Shown: positions 31,312 through 45,670 of the stretch, in pieces
How the letters are laid out: every line of letters starts with the position of its first letter
How positions within the stretch are numbered: the first letter of the stretch is position 1
Assembly: GCF_019059575.1 (NCBI RefSeq)
Contig: NW_024883070.1
Coordinates: forward strand, 62,001-126,000
Source: Amphibalanus amphitrite
Taxonomy: Eukaryota; Arthropoda; Thecostraca; Balanomorpha; Balanidae
Direction of reading: 5' to 3'
Length of the DNA stretch: 64,000 bases
Notes under the pieces: generated by a model
The model's input: the letters and a program-made list of their open reading frames with translations, nothing else
Database searches by the model: none
What the model was told of the DNA's origin: nothing
Translations under genes and position numbers: made by a program

Positions 31312-32254
31312 CCCTCGCCCATGTAGGGGGGGTTGGTGCAACCCCCCCCCTGAGGTTTTTCGGAAATAGTGCAAAAACGGCGGCGCGCAGCGCCGCCAAA
31401 TTTTGGGTACCTTATGGGGCAAACCTTGCGCATCTTTTGATAAAAAAAAATTGACCGGGTCATGTCAGGTCACGGAGTTATGACGTCACAAAGGGAACAG
31501 CCTCCGGCCGGATTTTCACAAACTGAGTGCCAACGCCCGAGGTTTCCTGCCGGTGGTACGGACATCGGTTGATGGATCGTGATGAAACTTCCCATGCATG
31601 TTGGGGCAAGTATTGGCTATCATATGGTATAAGAAACTTGACCGGGTCAGGTCAGGTAACGGAGCTATGACGTCACAAGAGGAACAGCGTCCGGTACTAT
31701 TTTTGAAAAGCGCCCGAACCACTATTTTGCTAATTCTTGTCAACTCAATGGGAATATGCAGCAATATTAGCTTCTATAGGGAGCAAATGGACCTTCCAAA
31801 TCCAAAAATACAATCAGATTTCAAAAATTTAAATTTTGATTTTTCAAATTTCTGCCGCCGACTGTGACCTTGCCGACTTCCGGCGCTCCCAACGCGCCAT
31901 TTTTAGAGCTAGGGAAACGAAATACATACCAAACGATAGAGAATTGATCAAGGAACACGATAGTGAAGGTTTCAAGTCGATATCTCCCACCGGTTTGCCG
32001 CAATCGCCGCGGAAAGTTGAAAAAAAAAGTCTATTTTTCCGAAAATTTGACCTTTGACCGGTCAAAAGTAGGTCAAATGTTGACCTAGGACCAAAAAATC
32101 TACCACCAATCGCGAGATCTCGGCGAGAGCAATCCGTTGGTCTTTTCCGCTAAGCTCTACGACGCTCCGTTTTCAAACGCCAAGGGGGGGGGTCGCACCA
32201 ACCCCCCCCCCCCTGCATGGGCGAAGGTGGCAGATCGCCGTTTACGGGCGAGGG
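31312..32254. mobile_element. TTAA-type MITE, copy I2
   Basis: 943 bp, TTAA at 31308-31311 and 32255-32258. Ends CCCTCGCCCATGTAGGGG and, inverted, CCCTCGCCCGTAAACGG; the right end also carries the inner terminus CCCATGCAGGGG inverted. Near twin of copy E by interior sequence. It shares a TTAA with copy J. Confidence 0.86.
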
Positions 32255-32258
32255 TTAA

Positions 32259-33421
32259 CCCTCGCCCCGTTGGGGGGGGGGCCATTTTGGCCCCCCCCTG
32301 TGGTTTTTCCTGAATAGCAAGAAAACGGCGGCGCGCAGCGCCACCAAATTTTCAGTACCTTTCCGGGCATCAATTTGACACCTTCACACCAAATTTCAAG
32401 TCTTAGGTCACCTTAGGTCAGGAGTTATTGAGGTCAAACTGAGGTCATGTTCGAGCAAAAATGAGCAAAAAACATGCAATCTTGAAACGCTCACCAAATC
32501 TACAGTTATCAAGCAATTTCAAAGTTCTTTATATGGTCTGATAGACAAAAAGCGGCGCTACAAAACTGCTACCTCGGATTTTCAAAATTTTGGGTTTTTG
32601 GCCCAAAAAAAATCAAAAATTGATTTTTTTAGAAAAACTAAAAAAAAATCCAAAATTTTTCCGAATTTCGAAAAAAACCGGAATATATGTGATAGTCCCT
32701 GCGCTTTTCTATATACATACCAAATTTCAGATCGATATCTCGTTTTTTGGCCAAGTTATAGCGAAAAAACTGTTCAAAAATGATGACGTCAAATTTTTGA
32801 ACTCAATTTGTAGCGATTCTAGACCTCGTACGGCAAAACAAAGACCACCATTGAACTCCCCGTGACAAGCTGCATCGATTCGATACCCATTTTTGGCAAA
32901 AATATCAACTTTGAAATTTGACCTTATTTGACCTGACCTTGACCTGACCTTGACCTGACCTTGACCAAAACGTGACCTAAGCTGGCCCCAAAGGCTGCCT
33001 GACCCACATAATCGCATTTGTCATGTAAAATGGACCATAAAACATGTATCACACGACACTTTCATATTGTGACCCCCCAGTGACCTGACCTCAGTGACCT
33101 GACCTGGTATCAGTGACCTCAACTAGCAAAATATGTGTTTGAAGAACATTTCCCCATCGATGATTTTCAATGAAATGCATTTTACTCGATTTTACAACGC
33201 ATTTCTTGAAATGCCTGTAAACGGTGAAAATTGGACCTTTGACCTGACCTGTGACGTCATCGGTTTGACCTAGGTCAATAAAATTGGGTCACAAGGTAGT
33301 TCCCTGATAGGGCTATCCAACACCGTTTGCCGCTTGTCGCTACGTTGCGTGGTTCTCGAGATCTTAGGGGGGGGGCAAAATGACCCCCCCCCCAACTCGG
33401 CAGAGCCCAACGGGGCGCGGG
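32259..33421. mobile_element. TTAA-type MITE, copy J
   Basis: 1,163 bp, TTAA at 32255-32258 and 33422-33425. Ends CCCTCGCCCCGTTGGGG and, inverted, CCCGCGCCCCGTTGGG. Carries a shorter TTGACCTGACC array (about 32934-32966) than copy H. It is the empty-site reference for MITE X. Confidence 0.87.
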
Positions 33422-33425
33422 TTAA

Positions 33426-33641
33426 TTTCATCTGTTTCTAAATCTTTCTTGGCTATCGAAGTACTAGCGGCGAAAAGCATATGCACAGAAAAGATTGAAA
33501 CGAACGTGGCATTGGTTAGTTAAATAACAGTTGTAATCGTTATTCGCATAATTAGGCACAAGAACAGCAGGCGACTGCTGACATGGAGGCTGTATCAACA
33601 CACGGCGTCATATTTCCGACACCACCCGGACCTACCCTGGC
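33426..33641. other. No recognised feature
   Basis: Short spacer before the satellite. No gene. Confidence 0.5.
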
Positions 33642-33664
33642 CGTACACAGAACACAGTACACAC

Positions 33665-33927
33665 CAGAGATGTCAATCGGATACCAACTTTTTGGTATAC
33701 CGATACCAAACCGATACCAATTTGGTATTTGGTATCTTTATCATGATGCGTTTGGTATTTTGTTGGTATTTTGAGCCCTTACTAATGTATAAGAGGCTGA
33801 AAAGTTGGTATAATGTTGGTATTTTCCTCGTTTTTTCCAAGTTGGTTCGGTTTCGGTATTTTGTCACAGTTTTGATTGGTATTTGGTTTGGTATCGGTAT
33901 TCCAATTTTCTGTAATTGACATCACTG
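33665..33927. mobile_element. hAT-type MITE inside the first satellite monomer
   Basis: 263 bp with ends CAGAGATGTCAAT and, inverted, CAGTGATGTCAAT, flanked by a perfect 8-bp duplication GTACACAC (33657-33664 and 33928-33935). 8-bp duplication and CAGNGNTG ends are hAT hallmarks. The interior is a GATACCAA / TTGGTATC repeat in both orientations. The duplication is satellite sequence, so the array was there first. Confidence 0.9.
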
Positions 33928-36900
33928 GTACACACCCCTCTGAGACCGCACAGACACCGCCATAACTCGGCGACACGCGGTACACAGTACACAGTACACA
34001 GTACACACCCCTCTGAGACAGCGCAGACGCCGCCATAACTCGGCGACACGCGGTACACAGTACACAGTACACAGTACACACCCCTCTGAGACAGCGCAGA
34101 CGCCACCATAACTCGGCGACACGCGGTACACAGTACACAGTACACAGTACACACCCCTCTGAGACAGCGCAGACGCCGCCATAACTCGGCGACACGCGGT
34201 ACACAGTACACAGTACACAGTACACACCCCTCTGAGACAGCGCAGACGCCACCATAACTCGGCGACACGCGGTACACAGTACACAGTACACACCCCTCTG
34301 AGACCGCACAGACACCGCCATAACTCGGCGACACGCGGTACACAGTACACAGTACACATCCCTCTGAGACCGCACAGACACCGCCATAACTCGGCGACAC
34401 GCGGTACACAGTACACAGTACACACCCCTCTGAGACCGCACAGACACCGCAATAACTCGGCGCCACGCGGTACACAGTACACAGTACACACTCCTCTGAG
34501 AGAGCACAGACGCCGCCATAACTCGGCGACACGCGGTACACAGTACACAGTACACACCCCTCTGAGACCGCACAGACACCGCCATAACTCGGCGACACGC
34601 GGTACACAGTACACCTTACACACCCCTCTGAGACCGCACAGACGCCGCCATAACTCGGCGACACGCGGTACACAGTACACAGTACACAGTACACACCCCT
34701 CTGAGACAGCGCAGACGCCACCATAACTCGGCGACACGCGGTACACAGTACACAGTACACAGTACACACCCCTCTGAGACCGCGCAGACGCCGCCATAAC
34801 TCGGCGACACGCGGTACACAGTACACAGTACACACCCCTCTGAGACCGCACAGACGCCGCCATAACTCGGCGCCACGCGGTACACAGTACACAGTACACA
34901 CCCCTCTGAGACCGCACAGACGCCGCCATAACTCGGCGACACGCGGTACACAGTACACAGTACACACCCCTCTGAGACCGCACAGACACCGCCATAACTC
35001 GGCGCCACGCGGTACACAGTACACAGTACACACCCCTCTGAGACCGCACAGACGCCGCCATAACTCGGCGCCACGCGGTACACAGTACACAGTACACACC
35101 CCTCTGAGACCGCACAGACGCCGCCATAACTCGGCGACACGTGGTACACAGTACACAGTACACACCCCTCTGAGACCGCACAGACACCGCCATAACTCGG
35201 CGACACGCGGTACACAGTACACAGTACACACCCCTCTGAGACCGCACAGACACCGCCATAACTCGGCGACACGCGGTACACAGTACACAGTACACACCCC
35301 TCTGAGACCGCACAGACACCGCCATAACTCGGCGCCACGCGGTACACAGTACACAGTACACACCCCTCTGAGACCGCACAGACACCGCCATAACTCGGCG
35401 CCACGCGGTACACAGTACACAGTACACACCCCTCTGAGACCGCACAGACGCCGCCATAACTCGGCGCCACGCGGTACACAGTACACAGTACACACCCCTC
35501 TGAGACCGCACAGACGCCGCCATAACTCGGCGACACGTGGTACACAGTACACAGTACACACCCCTCTGAGACCGCACAGACGCCGCCATAACTCGGCGAC
35601 ACGCGGTACACAGTACACAGTACACAGTACACACCCCTCTGAGACCGCCCAGACACCGCCATAACTCGGCGCCACGCGGTACACAGTACACAGTACACAC
35701 CCCTCTGAGACCGCACAGACGCCGCCATAACTCGGCGACACGCGGTACACAGTACACAGTACACACCCCTCTGAGACAGCACAGACACCGCCATAACTCG
35801 GCGACACGCGGTACACAGTACACAGTACACACCCCTCTGAGACCGCACAGACACCGCCATAACTCGGCGACACGCGGTACACAGTACACAGTACACACCC
35901 CTCTGAGACCGCACAGACACCGCCATAACTCGGCGACACGCGGTACACACAGTACACAGTACACACTCCTCTGAGACCGCACAGACACCGCCATAACTCG
36001 GCGCCACGCGGTACACAGTACACAGTACACACCCCTCTGAGACCGCACAGACACCGCCATAACTCGGCGACACGCGGTACACAGTACACAGTACACACCC
36101 CTCTGAGACCGCACAGACACCGCCATAACTCGGCGACACGCGGTACACAGTACACAGTACACACCCCTCTGAGACCGCACAGACACCGCCATAACTCGGC
36201 GACACGTGGTACACAGTACACAGTACACACCCCTCTGAGACCGCACAGACACCGCCATAACTCGGCGACACGCGGTACACAGTACACAGTACACACCCCT
36301 CTGAGACCGCACAGACGCCGCCATAACTCGGCGCCACGCGGTACACAGTACACAGTACACACCCCTCTGAGACCGCACAGACGCCGCCATAACTCGGCGA
36401 CACGCGGTACACAGTACACAGTACACACCCCTCTGAGACCGCACAGACGCCGCCATAACTCGGCGACACGCGGTACACAGTACACAGTACACACCCCTCT
36501 GAGACCGCACAGACACCGCCATAACTCGGCGACACGCGGTACACAGTACACAGTACACACCCCTCTGAGACCGCACGGACACCGCCATAACTCGGCGACA
36601 CGTGGTACACAGTACACAGTACACACCCCTCTGAGACCGCACAGACGCCGCCATAACTCGGCGACACGCGGTACACAGTACACAGTACACACCCCTCTGA
36701 GACAGCACAGACACCGCCATAACTCGGCGCCACGCGGTACACAGTACACAGTACACACCCCTCTGAGACCGCACAGACACCGCCATAACTCGGCGACACG
36801 TGGTACACAGTACACAGTACACACCCCTCTGAGACCGCACAGACACCGCCATAACTCGGCGACACGCGGTACACAGTACACAGTACACACCCCTCTGAGA

Positions 36901-37789
36901 CCGCACAGACGCCGCCATAACTCGGCGACACGCGGTACACAGTACACAGTACACACCCCTCTGAGACCGCACAGACACCGCCATAACTCGGCGCCACGCG
37001 GTACACAGTACACAGTACACACCCCTCTGAGACAGCACAGACACCGCCATAACTCGGCGACACGCGGTACACAGTCCACAGTACACACCCCTCTGAGACC
37101 GCACAGACGCCGCCATAACTCGGCGACACGCGGTACACAGTACACAGTACACACCCCTCTGAGACCGCACAGACGCCGCCATAACTCGGCGACACGCGGT
37201 ACACAGTACACAGTACACACTCCTCTGAGACCGCACAGACACCGCCATAACTCGGCGACACGCGGTACACAGTACACAGGACACACCCCTCTGAGACCGC
37301 ACAGACGCCGCAATAACTCGGCGCCACGCGGTACACAGTACACAGTACACACCCCTCTGAGACCGCACAGACGCCGCCATAACTCGGCGACACGCGGTAC
37401 ACAGTACACAGTACACACCCCTCTGAGACCGCACAGACGCCGCCATAACTCGGCGACACGCGGTACACAGTACACAGTACACACCCCTCTGAGACCGCAC
37501 AGACGCCGCCATAACTCGGCGACACGCGGTACACAGTACACAGTACACACTCCTCTGAGAGAGCACAGACGCCGCCATAACTCGGCGACACGCGGTACAC
37601 AGTACACAGGACACACCCCTCTGAGACCGCACAGACGCCGCCATAACTCGGCGACACGCGGTACACAGTACACAGTACACACCCCTCTGAGACAGCACAG
37701 ACGCCGCCATAACTCGGCGACACGCGGTACACAGTACACAGTACACACTCCTCTGAGACCGCACAGACGCCGCCATAACTCGGCGACAC

Positions 37790-40700
37790 GCGGTACACAG
37801 TACACAGTACACACCCCTCTGAGACCGCACAGACACCGCCATAACTCGGCGCCACGCGGTACACAGTACACAGTACACAGTACACACCCCTCTGAGACCG
37901 CACAGACGCCGCCATAACTCGGCGTCACGCGGTACACAGAACACAGTACACAGTACACACCCCTCTAAGACCGCACAGACGCCGCCATAACTCGGCGCCA
38001 CGCGGTACACAGTACACAGTACACACCCCTCTGAGACCGCACAGACACCGCCATAACTCGGCGACACGCGGTACACAGTACACAGTACACACCCCTCTGA
38101 GACAGCACAGACGCCGCCATAACGCGGCGACACGCGGTACACAGTACACAGTACACACCCCTCTAAGACCGCACAGACACCGCCATAACTCGGCGACACG
38201 CGGTACACAGTACACAGTACACACCCCTCTGAGACCGCACAGACGCCGCCATAACTCGGCGACACGCGGTACACAGTACACAGTACACACCCCTCTGAGA
38301 CCGCACAGACACCGCAATAACTCGGCGCCACGCGGTACACAGTACACAGTACACACCCCTCTGAGACCGCACAGACGCCGCCATAACTCGGCGACACGCG
38401 GTACACAGTACACAGTACACAGTACACACTCCTCTGAGACCGCACAGACGCCGCCATAACTCGGCGACACGCGGTACACAGTACACAGTACACACCCCTC
38501 TGAGACCGCACAGACGCCGCCATAACTCGGCGACACGCGGTACACAGTACACAGTACACATCCCTCTGAGACCGCACAGACACCGCCATAACTCGGCGAC
38601 ACGCGGTACACAGTACACAGTACACAGTACACACCCCTCTGAGACAGCACAGACGCCGCCATAACTCGGCGACACGCGGTACACAGTACACAGTACACAC
38701 CCCTCTGAGACAGCACAGACGCCGCCATAACTCGGCGACACGCGGTACACAGTACACAGTACACACCCCTCTGAGACCGCACAGACGTCGCCATAACTCG
38801 GCGACACGCGGTACACAGTACACAGTACACAGTACACACCCCTCTGAGACCGCATAGACGCCGCCATAACTCGGCGACACGCGGTACACAGTACACAGTA
38901 CACACTCCTCTGAGACCGCACAGACACCGCCATAACTCGGCGACACGCGGTACACAGTACACAGTACACACCCCTCTGAGACCACACAGACACCGCCATA
39001 ACTCGGCGACACAGTACACAGTACACAGTACACACCCCTCTGAGACCGCACAGACGCCGCCATAACTCGGCGACACGCGGTACACAGTACACAGTACACA
39101 GTACACACCCCTCTGAGACAGCACAGACGCCGCCATAACTCGGCGACACGCGGTACACAGTACATAGTACACACCCCTCTGAGACAGCACAGACGCCGCC
39201 ATAACTCGGCGACACGCAGTACACAGTACACAGTACACACCCCTCTGAGACCGCACAGACACCACCATAACTCGGCGCCACGCGGTACACAGTACACAGT
39301 ACACACCCCTCTGAGACCGCACAGACACCGCCATAACTCGGCGACACGCGGTACACAGTACACAGTACACAGTACACACCCCTCTGAGACAGCACAGACG
39401 CCGCCATAACTCGGCGACACGCGGTACACAGTACACAGTACACACCCCTCTGAGACCGCACAGACGCCGCCATAACTCGGCGACACGCGGTACACAGTAC
39501 ACAGTACACAGTACACACCCCTCTGAGACAGCACAGACGCCGCCATAACTCGGCGACACGCGGTACACACAGTACATAGTACACACCCCTCTGAGACAGC
39601 ACAGACGCCGCCATAACGCGGCGACACGCGGTACACAGTACACAGTACACACCCCTCTGAGACCGCACAGACGCCGCCATAACTCGGCGACACGCGGTAC
39701 ACAGTACATAGTACACACCCCTCTGAGACAGCACAGACACCGCCATAACTCGGCGACACGCGGTACACAGTACACAGTACACAGTACACACCCCTCTGAG
39801 ACAGCACAGACGCCGCCATAACTCGACGCCACGCGGTACACAGTACACAGTACACACCCCTCTGAGACCGCACAGACACCGCCATAACTCGGCGACACGC
39901 GGTACACAGTACACAGTACACATCCCTCTGAGACCGCACAGACACCGCCATAACTCGGCGACACGCGGTACACAGTACACAGTACACAGTACACACCCCT
40001 CTGAGACAGCACAGACGCCGCCATAACTCGGCGCCACGCGGTACACAGTACACAGTACACACCCCTCTGAGACCGCACAGACGCCGCCATAACTCGGCGA
40101 CACGCGGTACACAGTACACAGTACACACCCCTCTGAGACAGCACAGACGCCGCCATAACTCGGCGACACGCGGTACACAGTACACAGTACACACCCCTCT
40201 GAGACCGCACAGACGTCGCCATAACTCGGCGACACGCGGTACACAGTACACAGTACACAGTACACACCCCTCTGAGACCGCATAGACGCCGCCATAACTC
40301 GGCGACACGCGGTACACAGTACACAGTACACACCCCTCTGAGACCGCACAGACGCCGCCATAACTCGGCGACACGCGGTACACAGTACACAGTACACAGT
40401 ACACACCCCTCTGAGACAGCACAGACGCCACCATAACTCGGCGACACGCAGTACACAGTACACAGTACACACCCCTCGGAGACCGCACAGACACCGCCAT
40501 AACTCGGCGACACGCGGTACACAGTACACAGTACACACCCCTCTGAGACCGCACAGACACCGCCATAACTCGGCGACACGCGGTACACAGTACACAGTAC
40601 ACACCCCTCTGAGACCGCACAGACGCCGCCATAACTCGGCGACACGCGGTACACAGTACACAGTACACACCCCTCTGAGAGACAGCACAGACACCGCCAT

Positions 40701-43700
40701 AACTCGGCGACACGCGGTACACAGTACACAGTACACACTCCTCTGAGACAGCACAGACACCGCCATAACTCGGCGACACGCGGTACACAGTACACAGTAC
40801 ACACCCCTCTGAGACCGCACAGACACCGCCATAACTCGGCGCCACGCGGTACACAGTACACAGTACACACCCCTCTGAGACAGCACAGACGCCGCCATAA
40901 CTCGGCGACACGCGGTACACAGTACACAGTACACACCCCTCTGAGACCGCACAGACGCCGCCATAACTCGGCGACACGCGGTACACAGTACACAGTACAC
41001 ACCCCTCTGAGACAGCACAGACGCCGCCATAACTCGGCGACACGCGGTACACAGTACACAGTACACACCCCTCTGAGACCGCACAGACGCCGCCATAACT
41101 CGGCGACACGCGGTACACAGTACACAGTACACAGTACACACCCCTCTGAGACCGCCCAGACGCCGCCATAACTCGGCGACACGCGGTACACAGTACACAG
41201 TACACACCCCTCTGAGACCGCACAGACACCGCCATAACTCGGCGCCACGCGGTACACAGTACACAGTACACACCCCTCTGAGACCGCACAGACGCCGCCA
41301 TAACTCGGCGACACGCGGTACACAGTACATACACACCCCTCTGAGACCGCACAGACGCCGCCATAACTCGGCGACACGCGGTACACAGTACACAGTACAC
41401 AGTACACACCCCTCTGAGACCGCACAGACACCGCCATAACTCGGCGTCACGCGGTACACAGTACACAGTACACAGTACACACCCCTCTGAGACCGCACAG
41501 ACGCCGCCATAACTCGGCGACACGTGGTACACAGTACACAGTACACACCCCTCTGAGACCGCACAGACGCCGCCATAGCTCGGCGTCACGCGGTACACAG
41601 TACACAGTACACAGTACACACCCCTCTGAGACCGCACAGACGCCGCGCATAACTCGGCGACACACAGTACACAGTACACAGTACACACCCCTCTGAGACC
41701 GCACAGACACCGCCATAACTCGGCGACACGTGGTACACAGTACACAGTACACACCCCTCTGAGACCGCACAGACACCGCCATAACTCGGCGCCACGCGGT
41801 ACACAGTACACAGTACACAGTACACACCCCTCTGAGACCGCACAGACGCCGCCATAACTCGGCGTCACGCGGTACACAGAACACAGTACACAGTACACAC
41901 CCCTCTAAGACCGCACAGACGCCGCCATAACTCGGCGCCACGCGGTACACAGTACACAGTACACACCCCTCTGAGACCGCACAGACACCGCCATAACTCG
42001 GCGACACGCGGTACACAGTACACAGTACACACCCCTCTGAGACAGCACAGACGCCGCCATAACGCGGCGACACGCGGTACACAGTACACAGTACACACCC
42101 CTCTAAGACCGCACAGACACCGCCATAACTCGGCGACACGCGGTACACAGTACACAGTACACACCCCTCTGAGACCGCACAGACGCCGCCATAACTCGGC
42201 GACACGCGGTACACAGTACACAGTACACACCCCTCTGAGACCGCACAGACACCGCAATAACTCGGCGCCACGCGGTACACAGTACACAGTACACACCCCT
42301 CTGAGACCGCACAGACGCCGCCATAACTCGGCGACACGCGGTACACAGTACACAGTACACAGTACACACTCCTCTGAGACCGCACAGACGCCGCCATAAC
42401 TCGGCGACACGCGGTACACAGTACACAGTACACACCCCTCTGAGACCGCACAGACGCCGCCATAACTCGGCGACACGCGGTACACAGTACACAGTACACA
42501 TCCCTCTGAGACCGCACAGACACCGCCATAACTCGGCGACACGCGGTACACAGTACACAGTACACAGTACACACCCCTCTGAGACAGCACAGACGCCGCC
42601 ATAACTCGGCGACACGCGGTACACAGTACACAGTACACACCCCTCTGAGACAGCACAGACGCCGCCATAACTCGGCGACACGCGGTACACAGTACACAGT
42701 ACACACCCCTCTGAGACCGCACAGACGTCGCCATAACTCGGCGACACGCGGTACACAGTACACAGTACACAGTACACACCCCTCTGAGACCGCATAGACG
42801 CCGCCATAACTCGGCGACACGCGGTACACAGTACACAGTACACACTCCTCTGAGACCGCACAGACACCGCCATAACTCGGCGACACGCGGTACACAGTAC
42901 ACAGTACACACCCCTCTGAGACCACACAGACACCGCCATAACTCGGCGACACAGTACACAGTACACAGTACACACCCCTCTGAGACCGCACAGACGCCGC
43001 CATAACTCGGCGACACGCGGTACACAGTACACAGTACACAGTACACACCCCTCTGAGACAGCACAGACGCCGCCATAACTCGGCGACACGCGGTACACAG
43101 TACATAGTACACACCCCTCTGAGACAGCACAGACGCCGCCATAACTCGGCGACACGCAGTACACAGTACACAGTACACACCCCTCTGAGACCGCACAGAC
43201 ACCACCATAACTCGGCGCCACGCGGTACACAGTACACAGTACACACCCCTCTGAGACCGCACAGACACCGCCATAACTCGGCGACACGCGGTACACAGTA
43301 CACAGTACACAGTACACACCCCTCTGAGACAGCACAGACGCCGCCATAACTCGGCGACACGCGGTACACAGTACACAGTACACACCCCTCTGAGACCGCA
43401 CAGACGCCGCCATAACTCGGCGACACGCGGTACACAGTACACAGTACACAGTACACACCCCTCTGAGACAGCACAGACGCCGCCATAACTCGGCGACACG
43501 CGGTACACACAGTACATAGTACACACCCCTCTGAGACAGCACAGACGCCGCCATAACGCGGCGACACGCGGTACACAGTACACAGTACACACCCCTCTGA
43601 GACCGCACAGACGCCGCCATAACTCGGCGACACGCGGTACACAGTACATAGTACACACCCCTCTGAGACAGCACAGACACCGCCATAACTCGGCGACACG

Positions 43701-45670
43701 CGGTACACAGTACACAGTACACAGTACACACCCCTCTGAGACAGCACAGACGCCGCCATAACTCGACGCCACGCGGTACACAGTACACAGTACACACCCC
43801 TCTGAGACCGCACAGACACCGCCATAACTCGGCGACACGCGGTACACAGTACACAGTACACATCCCTCTGAGACCGCACAGACACCGCCATAACTCGGCG
43901 ACACGCGGTACACAGTACACAGTACACAGTACACACCCCTCTGAGACAGCACAGACGCCGCCATAACTCGGCGCCACGCGGTACACAGTACACAGTACAC
44001 ACCCCTCTGAGACCGCACAGACGCCGCCATAACTCGGCGACACGCGGTACACAGTACACAGTACACACCCCTCTGAGACAGCACAGACGCCGCCATAACT
44101 CGGCGACACGCGGTACACAGTACACAGTACACACCCCTCTGAGACCGCACAGACGTCGCCATAACTCGGCGACACGCGGTACACAGTACACAGTACACAG
44201 TACACACCCCTCTGAGACCGCATAGACGCCGCCATAACTCGGCGACACGCGGTACACAGTACACAGTACACACCCCTCTGAGACCGCACAGACGCCGCCA
44301 TAACTCGGCGACACGCGGTACACAGTACACAGTACACAGTACACACCCCTCTGAGACAGCACAGACGCCACCATAACTCGGCGACACGCAGTACACAGTA
44401 CACAGTACACACCCCTCGGAGACCGCACAGACACCGCCATAACTCGGCGACACGCGGTACACAGTACACAGTACACACCCCTCTGAGACCGCACAGACAC
44501 CGCCATAACTCGGCGACACGCGGTACACAGTACACAGTACACACCCCTCTGAGACCGCACAGACGCCGCCATAACTCGGCGACACGCGGTACACAGTACA
44601 CAGTACACACCCCTCTGAGAGACAGCACAGACACCGCCATAACTCGGCGACACGCGGTACACAGTACACAGTACACACTCCTCTGAGACAGCACAGACAC
44701 CGCCATAACTCGGCGACACGCGGTACACAGTACACAGTACACACCCCTCTGAGACCGCACAGACACCGCCATAACTCGGCGCCACGCGGTACACAGTACA
44801 CAGTACACACCCCTCTGAGACAGCACAGACGCCGCCATAACTCGGCGACACGCGGTACACAGTACACAGTACACACCCCTCTGAGACCGCACAGACGCCG
44901 CCATAACTCGGCGACACGCGGTACACAGTACACAGTACACACCCCTCTGAGACAGCACAGACGCCGCCATAACTCGGCGACACGCGGTACACAGTACACA
45001 GTACACACCCCTCTGAGACCGCACAGACGCCGCCATAACTCGGCGACACGCGGTACACAGTACACAGTACACAGTACACACCCCTCTGAGACCGCCCAGA
45101 CGCCGCCATAACTCGGCGACACGCGGTACACAGTACACAGTACACACCCCTCTGAGACCGCACAGACACCGCCATAACTCGGCGCCACGCGGTACACAGT
45201 ACACAGTACACACCCCTCTGAGACCGCACAGACGCCGCCATAACTCGGCGACACGCGGTACACAGTACATACACACCCCTCTGAGACCGCACAGACGCCG
45301 CCATAACTCGGCGACACGCGGTATACAGTACACAGTACACAGTACACACCCCTCTGAGACCGCACAGACACCGCCATAACTCGGCGTCACGCGGTACACA
45401 GTACACAGTACACAGTACACACCCCTCTGAGACCGCACAGACGCCGCCATAACTCGGCGACACGTGGTACACAGTACACAGTACACACCCCTCTGAGACC
45501 GCACAGACGCCGCCATAGCTCGGCGTCACGCGGTACACAGTACACAGTACACAGTACACACCCCTCTGAGACCGCACAGACGCCGCGCATAACTCGGCGA
45601 CACACAGTACACAGTACACAGTACACACCCCTCTGAGACCGCACAGACACCGCCATAACTCGGCGACACG
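37790..45670. repeat. 3,940-bp higher-order tandem duplication in the satellite
   Basis: About 37790-41730 and 41730-45670 carry the same order of about 58 variant monomers. Shared private marks include ACACAGAACACAG at 37935 and 41875, ATAACGCGGCGACACGC at 38121 and 42061, and CCATAGCTCGGCGTCACG at 41574 and 45514. By eye the copies differ at very few places, for example GTACACAGTAC at 41383 against GTATACAGTAC at 45323. Shorter echoes: about 45445-45885 against 46981-47421 (offset 1,536), and 50388-50600 against 51110-51322 (offset 722). Confidence 0.9.
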
